Part shown: positions 7,336 to 12,648 of the stretch, piece by piece
How the letters are laid out: every line of letters starts with the position of its first letter
How positions within the stretch are numbered: position 1 is the first letter of the stretch
Source: UBA1723 sp045642085
Lineage (GTDB): Bacteria > Bacteroidota > Bacteroidia > Bacteroidales > Paludibacteraceae
NCBI GenBank assembly: GCA_045642085.1
Contig: JAZUIF010000128.1
Span: 1-12,648, forward strand
Direction of reading: 5' to 3'
DNA length: 12,648 nt
Program-made: the position numbers and the translations under genes
Notes under the pieces: generated by a model
The model's database searches: none
What the model saw: the letters and a program-made list of their open reading frames with translations, nothing else
What the model was told of the DNA's origin: nothing

Positions 7336-7669
7336 GCAAGACATTACACTTAAAGATTTACAGCACACCGTCGACGATTGGATCAAGCGTTACGGTGTGC
7401 GCTATTTTTCTGAGCTCACCAATACTGCTTGCTTAATGGAGGAAGTTGGTGAGTTGGCACGTCTGATGGCAAGAACGTATGGCGATCAAAGTTTCAAGAA
7501 TAAAGAAAAAGAGTCATCTATAGCTGATGAGATGGCCGATATATTGTGGGTTTTAACTTGTTTGGCCAACCAGACAGGTGTCGACTTGACAGAAGCATTC
7601 CATAAAAACATTGAGAAGAAGACAAGTCGAGATAAAGACCGACATATTAACAATGAGAAATTAAAATAA
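7334..7669 (+). CDS. MazG-type nucleotide pyrophosphohydrolase
   Basis: 111-residue single-domain member of the all-alpha NTP pyrophosphatase (MazG-like) superfamily, which hydrolyses (d)NTPs to the monophosphate and pyrophosphate and is thought to clear unwanted or damaged nucleotides. The metal-binding signature EExxE...ExxD is visible as E36, E37 and E40 in MEEVGELARL and E66 and D69 in ADEMADILWVL. The length suits the short, single-domain form rather than the two-domain E. coli MazG. The ATG at 7334 begins 12 bases after the nadA stop. Its stop is 4 bases before the deoC start, which indicates co-transcription. The pairing of a mazG-like gene with deoC is one I associate with Bacteroidales. 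The exact nucleotide preference cannot be read from sequence. Confidence 0.88.
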   Translation: MQDITLKDLQHTVDDWIKRYGVRYFSELTNTACLMEEVGELARLMARTYGDQSFKNKEKESSIADEMADILWVLTCLANQTGVDLTEAFHKNIEKKTSRDKDRHINNEKLK

Positions 7670-7673
7670 CAAG

Positions 7674-8552
7674 ATGAATAATATTTACGATTTATTTTCC
7701 AAGTATTCTACAGGCAAGAGCGACAAAGAGGTAGAAATGTCCGTAGATGCCCTTTTAAGAACGAATTTTGAGCGTAACAACACTAAGTCTGTATATTGCA
7801 AGCTTCTTGAAAATATCGACCTTACAACACTAAAATCGACAGATAATAATGACTCTGTCCTTAAACTTGTTGATAAGGTTAACCAATTTGATTCTAAGTT
7901 TGAGATTCTACCATTACCAGCAGGTATTTGTGTTTATCCAGCGTTCGTTCCAATTGTAAAGGAATCATTGACAGAGGATGTTGATATCGTTGCTGTAGCA
8001 GGTGGTTTTCCACATTCACAGACTTTCATTGAGGTAAAGATGGCAGAGGTAGGACTTGCTATTGCATCTGGTGCTACTGAGATTGATATTGTGTTCCCTG
8101 TCGGCAAATTCTTTGCTGAGGAGTATGATGATATTTATGATGAGATTTCAGAGATCAAAGCATGTTGCAAGGATGTGACATTGAAAGTCATTCTTGAGGT
8201 ATCATTGTTGAAAACTGTTGAAAACATTGAGAAGGCTGCTATCATAGCAATCAATGCTGGTGCTGATTTCATCAAAACAAGTACAGGAAAGGATGGAAGT
8301 GTAGCAAATCTTACTGCAGCTTACGTGATGTGTCAGGTTATTGCCAAGATGGAACCTGAAATAGGTCGAAATGTAGGTTTTAAGGCTGCTGGAGGCATTT
8401 CTAAGTCATCGGATGCTGTCATGTACTATTCGATAGTAGAAAGTGTCCTAGGAGCCGATCATACGGATAAATCTTTGTTCAGAATTGGAGCTAGCAGTTT
8501 GGCTAATAATCTTCTTTCTGATATTTCTGGTGAGGAGGTTAAATACTTTTAA
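7674..8552 (+). CDS. deoC: Deoxyribose-phosphate aldolase
   Basis: 292-residue class I aldolase that splits 2-deoxyribose 5-phosphate into glyceraldehyde 3-phosphate and acetaldehyde, the last step of deoxynucleoside catabolism. The family core is clear: ICVYPAFVP (85-93), VAVAGGFPHSQ (107-115), EIDIVFPVGKF (136-147), LKVILEVSLL (170-179), and FIKTSTGK (199-206) with the Schiff-base lysine K201. GFKAAGGISK (236-244) follows, with the proton-relay lysine K237, and the C-terminal phosphate-site FRIGASSL is present. Compared with the roughly 220-260 residues of typical DeoC, this version has an N-terminal extension of some 60-70 residues, the longer form I know from Bacteroidetes. The ATG at 7674 is 4 bases after the mazG stop. 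It is the last gene of the operon and is followed by a strong terminator. Confidence 0.95.
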   Translation: MNNIYDLFSKYSTGKSDKEVEMSVDALLRTNFERNNTKSVYCKLLENIDLTTLKSTDNNDSVLKLVDKVNQFDSKFEILPLPAGICVYPAFVPIVKESLTEDVDIVAVAGGFPHSQTFIEVKMAEVGLAIASGATEIDIVFPVGKFFAEEYDDIYDEISEIKACCKDVTLKVILEVSLLKTVENIEKAAIIAINAGADFIKTSTGKDGSVANLTAAYVMCQVIAKMEPEIGRNVGFKAAGGISKSSDAVMYYSIVESVLGADHTDKSLFRIGASSLANNLLSDISGEEVKYF

Positions 8553-8574
8553 TTAGGAAATTAAAATTAATGAT

Positions 8575-8605
8575 AAAAGGCACGAGAGATCGTGCCTTTT
8601 TATTT
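8575..8605 (+). terminator. Strong hairpin terminator of the nadA-mazG-deoC operon
   Basis: A perfect 11-bp stem pairs AAAAGGCACGA (8575-8585) with TCGTGCCTTTT (8590-8600) across a GAGA tetraloop of GNRA type, followed by T-rich sequence. Because the A and T flanks are symmetric it could also terminate minus-strand transcripts from the convergent prenyl synthase gene. Confidence 0.92.
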
Positions 8606-8632
8606 TTCTAATTTTTCTAAGCTTTTGTTTAT

Positions 8633-8691
8633 TCATGAGTTAATAACTCATGACACTAAACAATTGGTAACTCACGACACCAAACGCCGAT
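8633..8691. repeat. Palindrome overlapping an imperfect 24-bp tandem repeat
   Basis: TCATGAGTTA (8633-8642) and TAACTCATGA (8644-8653) form perfect 10-bp arms around a single A. The right arm starts a direct repeat: TAACTCATGACACTAAAC at 8644-8661 recurs as TAACTCACGACACCAAAC at 8668-8685, a 24-base period with two differences in 18 bases. It fills the gap between the terminator and the end of the convergent prenyl synthase gene. The function is unknown. Confidence 0.75.
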
Positions 8692-9668
8692 TAGTAATTT
8701 CTGATTATAGTATAATTAAGAAGCATTAGAAGAGCTTTCTTAGCATCTGATTCTGGAATTATATCAAGAGCTTTGATTCCATCTTGTTCAAATTCTTTCA
8801 TCTTCTTAGCTGCATACTCAATTCCACCGTTATCAACAGCAAAGTTGATAAGTTGTTCAACCTCTTTATCGTTTTTATTATCTTTCTTCAAAAGGTTGAT
8901 AATTTCTTCTCTTTTAGCTTCTGAAGAGTTGTTTAAAGCATAAATTAGTGGAAGAGTTGCTTTACCTTCACGAATGTCATTTCCTACTGGTTTACCTATC
9001 TCTTTCTCTGTTGATAAGTAGTCGAAAATGTCGTCACGAATCTGGAAGCAAAGTCCGAAAATAGTACCGAAATTAACAAGTGCGTCAATCATTTGTTGAT
9101 TATTATTCACACTTTTAGCACCTATAAAACAAGCAGTTGAGAATAATACTGCTGTTTTTTTCTCGATTACTTTATAATAGATATCTTCGTTGAAAGTTCT
9201 GTTTTTTGAATTGTAAAGTTGGATCAATTCACCATCTGTCAACTGTTTTCCGACACTACAAATTGACTTGATTATATCCAAAGAATTTGTCTGCGACGCT
9301 ACGTTCAAAGCTTGTGAAAGTAGGTAGTCGCCAACCAAAACAGATACTTTATTTTGCCATACACTGTTGACTGATTTTTGCCCACGTCGTGAGTCGGCTT
9401 CGTCAACTATATCATCGTGGATAAGACTGGCAGTGTGTAGCATTTCAACTGAAGTCGCACCGTCGTAACTTGCATCGTTAACGTCGCCAAGACATTTAGC
9501 TGCAAGCAGAGCCATGATTGGTCGGATCTGTTTTCCTTTCTTCTGAAGAATATAGTTGTTTACAGCCGATAGCAATTCATTGTCTGACGCAAAGTATCCG
9601 TCAAACTTCTTGCTGAAGATTTCAAACTCCTTTTCTATTGCTTTTTTAGCTGTATCTAATGTCGACAT
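8691..9668 (-). CDS. ispB: Long-chain polyprenyl diphosphate synthase
   Basis: 325-residue trans-isoprenyl diphosphate synthase that extends an allylic diphosphate with isopentenyl diphosphate, probably to make the menaquinone side chain. The all-alpha fold is marked by KGKQIRP (44-50), the first aspartate motif DDIVD (85-89) followed by the arginine pair in ADSRRG, GDYLLSQA (113-120), EKKTAVLF (169-176), and the second motif QIRDDIFDY (209-217). Small residues A80 and S81 sit at positions -5 and -4 from the first motif, where bulky residues cap the chain in short-chain synthases, so a long product (C35-C40) is likely. I start at ATG 9668. The frame stays open to a TTG at 9683, but that would leave almost no leader after the TAAATTTG promoter element. 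It is divergent from polA and convergent with deoC. Third positions favour A and C, unlike its plus-strand neighbours. The exact chain length, and so the symbol, is inferred. Confidence 0.9.
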   Translation of the reverse strand: MSTLDTAKKAIEKEFEIFSKKFDGYFASDNELLSAVNNYILQKKGKQIRPIMALLAAKCLGDVNDASYDGATSVEMLHTASLIHDDIVDEADSRRGQKSVNSVWQNKVSVLVGDYLLSQALNVASQTNSLDIIKSICSVGKQLTDGELIQLYNSKNRTFNEDIYYKVIEKKTAVLFSTACFIGAKSVNNNQQMIDALVNFGTIFGLCFQIRDDIFDYLSTEKEIGKPVGNDIREGKATLPLIYALNNSSEAKREEIINLLKKDNKNDKEVEQLINFAVDNGGIEYAAKKMKEFEQDGIKALDIIPESDAKKALLMLLNYTIIRNY

Positions 9669-9689
9669 TCGTAAATCAATCAAAAATCT

Positions 9690-9720
9690 TTTGCAAATTT
9701 AATAAATGTACGTAAGTTTG
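9690..9720 (+). promoter_or_regulatory. Complete Bacteroidetes-type promoter of polA
   Basis: TTTG at 9690-9693 and TAAGTTTG at 9713-9720 are separated by 19 bases, an exact match to the TTTG / TAnnTTTG architecture. Transcription would start near 9727. That places the upstream in-frame ATG (9706) outside the message and makes ATG 9739 the start. Confidence 0.65.
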
Positions 9721-9725
9721 AGAAA
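9694..9725 (-). promoter_or_regulatory. Promoter of the prenyl synthase gene
   Basis: On the minus strand the -7 element TAAATTTG occupies 9694-9701, an exact TAnnTTTG. TTTC at 9722-9725 sits 20 bases upstream as an imperfect -33 element. The -7 box lies 25 bases before ATG 9668, which supports that start over the TTG at 9683. Confidence 0.5.
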
Positions 9726-9738
9726 TGAATTTCAAAAA

Positions 9739-12489
9739 ATGGATAATAGACTTGTTTTAATTGATGCTTATCCCATCATTTTTGGCTCATATTATGCCTT
9801 GATGAATAAGCCGATGAAAAATTCGAAGGGTGAAAACACTTCAATTGTTTATGGATTTGTTAATAAGTTGGAGATGATTCTTAAGGATTATGCTCCTTCT
9901 CATATTGCTGTTGTTTTCGATTCTGCGGCTAAAACTTTTCGTCATGAGGCTTATCCTGAATATAAGGCTCAGCGACAAGCCACTCCAGAAGAGATTCATG
10001 CTTCAGTGCCTTTGATTAAAAAAATTGTTGAAGCATATAATATTCCTATTTTTGCTATAGATGGTTACGAAGCTGATGATATAGTCGGAACTTTAGCTAA
10101 ACGTGGTTCAACCGAAGGTCTTGAGGTGTTGATGGTTACTCCTGATAAGGATTATGCTCAGCTTGTCGACGACAACATCAAAATGCTTCGAATCGTTCAT
10201 GGTAATGGACTTGAACTTATGGATAAGAATATGGTTTGTGAAAAGTGGGGGATTAAAGATCCATCACAAATCATAGATCTTCTTGCTCTTATGGGTGACG
10301 CAAGTGATAACATCCCTGGTTGTAAAGGAGTAGGAGAGAAGACTGCAGTCAAGTTGCTTCAAGAGTTTGGATCAGTTGAGTCTGTTATTGAAAATTCAGA
10401 ATCTATAAAAGGTGCTTTAAAGACAAAGGTTCAAGAGAGTGTTGAAATGATTAAATTTTCAAAGTTTCTTGTAACAATATGTACTGAGGTTCCTATCGAG
10501 TCGACTATAAGCGATCTTGCTATTAAAGAGAAGAAGGTGGATGAGATGCTGAAAATTTTTAATGATCTTGAATTGAAAAGTTTCATCAACAAATATACCC
10601 AAAAATCAGCCCCTGTTCAACTCTCTCTATTTGATGATTTCAGTACAATTACACAGCCTGAAGAAAAATATTCAATTCTCAGCGAGTTAACTTCAGTGTC
10701 TCACGACTACAAATTGATTGAAAATCAAGAGGATATTGACCAATTTTTGGCTAAAATTTCTACTCAAGATTTTTTCTGTTTTGACACAGAAACGACCTCA
10801 ACTGACGTATTTTCGGCTGATTTAGTGGGAATGAGCTTCTGTTGGAAGAAAAATGAGGCTTTTTTCATTCTTTTACCAGAAAATCGTGAAGAGTGTCAAA
10901 AAATTGTTGATAAGTTCAAACCTTTGTTTGAGAATGAGAAAATTTTGAAAATTGGTCAGAATTTGAAATTCGATGTGTTGATGCTCAAACAGTATGGGGT
11001 AGAGGTGAAGGGTGAATTGTTCGATACTATGATCGCCCACTACCTAATCCAACCAGAGTTGAGACATGGTATGGATGCTTTAGCTGAACAATATTTGAAA
11101 TATAAAACAGTTACCTACGAAGAGTTGACAACTGAGAATGGAAAGAAGAATCTTCCATTAAGAAGTTTAGACAAAAATCGTCTTGCTGATTATGCGGCTG
11201 AAGATGCAGACATCACTTTCCAACTTTACGAGATTTTCAAAGATGAGTTGGTTAAGAACAATCTTGATAAATTGTTTAAAACTATCGAGATGCCGTTGAT
11301 GCATGTTCTTTCAGAGATGGAGAATGCAGGTGTAACTATCGATAAGGCAAGTTTGAAAGAATCATCTATCAAGATGACGGCAGATATGGAGAACATTGCA
11401 AATGAAATCTATACTTTAGCTGGACACTCTTTCAACATCTCTTCACCAAAGCAGGTTGGTGATGTTATCTACAATGAGTTGAATCTTGTTGATAAAGTGA
11501 AGAAAACCAAGGGTGGACAGATGTCGACAAGTGAGGATGTGTTGATATCGTTGAAGAGTAAGCATCCAATTATTGAGAAGATTCTTGATTATCGTGGTGT
11601 TAAGAAGTTGTTGAGTACTTATATTGATGCTCTTCCAGAGATTGTCAATCCACGTACTGGAAAGATTCATACTTCATTTAATCAGACAGTTACAGCTACT
11701 GGACGATTAAGCTCAAGCAATCCAAATTTGCAGAATATTCCTGTAAGAGATAGTTTGGGACGTGAAATTCGTAGAAGCTTTGTTGCAGGTGAAGATTCAG
11801 TATTCTTGTCGGCCGATTACTCACAAATTGAGTTGAGAGTCATGGCTCACGTATCAGAAGATGCAGGTCTGATTGAGTCCTTCACATCTGGTTTTGATTT
11901 CCATCAAGACACAGCTTCTAAGATATTTAAGGTTCCAGCAGAAGAAGTTACTAAGGAAATGCGTAGTAAAGCTAAGACTGCCAACTTTGGAATTCTCTAC
12001 GGAATATCAGCTTATGGTTTGGCCGATAGATTGGAGATGTCGAAAACAGAAGCAAAGGAAATGATCGAAAACTATTTCCAGGCATTTCCAAATGTTTACG
12101 ATTATTTGGAGAAGATTAAGGCTTTCGCTCATGAGCATGAATATGTTGAGACATTGTTTGGAAGAAGACGTTTTATCCAAGATATCAATTCACGAAATGG
12201 ATCCTTACGTCAGAATGCTGAACGTAATGCAATCAATGCTCCGATCCAGGGAACTGCAGCTGACATCATCAAGATTGCTATGATCAATATTGAGAAGGAG
12301 ATAGAGAGCAGAGGATTAAAGTCGAGAATGATTATTCAGGTACACGACGAATTGAACTTCAACGTACTTAAATCTGAAGAAGAGATAATGCGTGAGATAG
12401 TTAAGAGAGAGATGGAGAATGCATTCCAAATGAAAGTACCATTAAAGGTTGAAATGTCGGTTGCGACTAATTGGCTTGATGCTCATTAA
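9739..12489 (+). CDS. polA: DNA polymerase I
   Basis: 916-residue family A polymerase for Okazaki-fragment maturation and repair synthesis. The 5'-nuclease domain (about 1-290) shows LVLIDAYPIIF, FDSAAKTFRHE, YKAQR, EADDI, TPDKDY and MGDASDNIPGCKGVGEKTA. The 3'-5' exonuclease domain (about 330-510) keeps DTET (D349, E351), NLKFDVLML, FDTMIAHYL and YAAEDAD, so proofreading looks intact, unlike in many Gram-positive PolI. Polymerase motifs: A ADYSQIELRVM with D693, B RSKAKTANFGILYG with K746 and F750, and C QVHDE with D870. F750 is the Phe type in the O-helix, as in E. coli. Start: the frame is open from ATG 9706, but a promoter -7 box at 9713-9720 lies inside that extension, while ATG 9739 gives the standard N-terminus (MDNRLVLIDAY). 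Divergent from the prenyl synthase; an insertion sequence begins about 24 bases after its stop. Confidence 0.97.
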   Translation: MDNRLVLIDAYPIIFGSYYALMNKPMKNSKGENTSIVYGFVNKLEMILKDYAPSHIAVVFDSAAKTFRHEAYPEYKAQRQATPEEIHASVPLIKKIVEAYNIPIFAIDGYEADDIVGTLAKRGSTEGLEVLMVTPDKDYAQLVDDNIKMLRIVHGNGLELMDKNMVCEKWGIKDPSQIIDLLALMGDASDNIPGCKGVGEKTAVKLLQEFGSVESVIENSESIKGALKTKVQESVEMIKFSKFLVTICTEVPIESTISDLAIKEKKVDEMLKIFNDLELKSFINKYTQKSAPVQLSLFDDFSTITQPEEKYSILSELTSVSHDYKLIENQEDIDQFLAKISTQDFFCFDTETTSTDVFSADLVGMSFCWKKNEAFFILLPENREECQKIVDKFKPLFENEKILKIGQNLKFDVLMLKQYGVEVKGELFDTMIAHYLIQPELRHGMDALAEQYLKYKTVTYEELTTENGKKNLPLRSLDKNRLADYAAEDADITFQLYEIFKDELVKNNLDKLFKTIEMPLMHVLSEMENAGVTIDKASLKESSIKMTADMENIANEIYTLAGHSFNISSPKQVGDVIYNELNLVDKVKKTKGGQMSTSEDVLISLKSKHPIIEKILDYRGVKKLLSTYIDALPEIVNPRTGKIHTSFNQTVTATGRLSSSNPNLQNIPVRDSLGREIRRSFVAGEDSVFLSADYSQIELRVMAHVSEDAGLIESFTSGFDFHQDTASKIFKVPAEEVTKEMRSKAKTANFGILYGISAYGLADRLEMSKTEAKEMIENYFQAFPNVYDYLEKIKAFAHEHEYVETLFGRRRFIQDINSRNGSLRQNAERNAINAPIQGTAADIIKIAMINIEKEIESRGLKSRMIIQVHDELNFNVLKSEEEIMREIVKREMENAFQMKVPLKVEMSVATNWLDAH

Positions 12490-12514
12490 ACAAATAAGAC
12501 GGGATTTTGATATG

Positions 12515-12548
12515 AACCCCTAAAGTTAGACAAAAAACTTTAGGGGTT
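12515..12548 (+). terminator. Perfect 13-bp hairpin at the IS left end, possible polA terminator
   Basis: AACCCCTAAAGTT (12515-12527) pairs exactly with AACTTTAGGGGTT (12536-12548) across an 8-base loop and is followed by the T-rich TTATTTTAT. It could stop polA transcripts and also shield the transposase from read-through, since the start codon at 12555 is only 6 bases after the stem. Confidence 0.65.
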
Positions 12549-12554
12549 TATTTT

Positions 12555-12648
12555 ATGGAAGAAAAAAGAGTAAGAAAGAAACACGGAGAAGTAGAGTTGC
12601 GGAGTTACATGCGGATGTTAGACGAAGGAGAGTCAATCAACCATGTTA
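12555..12648 (+). CDS. Transposase OrfA-like protein, N-terminal fragment
   Basis: 31 codons are visible before the window ends. The peptide begins MEEKRVRKKHGEVELRSYM and continues RMLDEGESINHV. The basic N-terminus followed by an 'EGxSIxxV' turn is what the first helices of a helix-turn-helix IS3-type OrfA look like. The start ATG directly follows the hairpin at the presumed IS left end. No catalytic (DDE) residues are expected in this part. It could instead be another small helix-turn-helix protein; the placement beside a terminal-repeat-like sequence is the main argument for a transposase. Confidence 0.55.
   Translation, partial: MEEKRVRKKHGEVELRSYMRMLDEGESINHV

Larger units (their letters stand above)
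12513..12648 (+). mobile_element. Left end of an insertion sequence (IS3-like), truncated by the window
   Basis: The element appears to begin at TGAACCCCTAAAGTTAGAC (12513-12531), which resembles the terminal inverted repeats I know from IS3-family elements, and contains the start of a basic, transposase-like reading frame at 12555. The right end, second orf and target-site duplication lie beyond the window, so family and boundaries are provisional. Insertion is in the short region after polA and damages no gene seen here. Confidence 0.6.

Noticed and set aside
9683..9705. Start of the prenyl synthase at TTG 9683 (330 residues).
   Set aside because: TTG is rare as a start and would leave almost no leader after the -7 element at 9694-9701; ATG 9668 fits better.

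Overview
The window looks like chromosomal DNA from a member of the Bacteroidetes, most likely the order Bacteroidales. It is AT-rich. Several genes lack a Shine-Dalgarno sequence and instead follow the phylum's TTTG / TAnnTTTG promoter elements. The gene at 1410-2153 has the 'YVDLxLPSGxxWATCNVGA' signature common in Bacteroidales secreted proteins. I cannot fix the genus.

Layout. (1) 1-2455: a nitronate monooxygenase/FabK-like flavoprotein with a C-terminal cysteine cluster and its own terminator. It is followed by a secreted paralogous-domain protein and, overlapping its stop, the remnant of a uracil-DNA-glycosylase-superfamily gene whose middle is missing. (2) 2469-5729, minus strand: a large AddA/RecB-type helicase-nuclease. 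(3) 5730-6376: a 647-bp AT-rich gap between divergent genes, with three exact TTATCAACA nonamers. (4) 6377-8552: an operon-like run of nadA, a MazG-type pyrophosphohydrolase and deoC, closed by a perfect hairpin terminator. (5) 8691-12489: ispB-like polyprenyl synthase (minus) and polA (plus), divergent and sharing overlapping promoters. (6) 12513-end: the left end of an insertion sequence, cut by the window edge.

The content is mostly housekeeping: NAD synthesis (nadA), nucleotide clean-up (MazG, deoC), quinone side-chain synthesis (prenyl synthase), and DNA repair and replication (helicase-nuclease, polA). I see no defence island, CRISPR array, tRNA or rRNA.

The most interesting signal is the gap at 5730-6376, which may be a replication origin. 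Besides the DnaA-box-like repeats, synonymous-site composition changes across it. Genes pointing away from the gap (helicase, nadA) use T or G at about 64-69% of third positions by my hand count. Genes pointing toward it (the flavoprotein on the left, prenyl synthase on the right) use T or G at only about 45-50%. That is the strand asymmetry expected on the two sides of a bidirectional origin. A second genome-level oddity is GTCGAC, which occurs 12 times where base composition predicts one or two.
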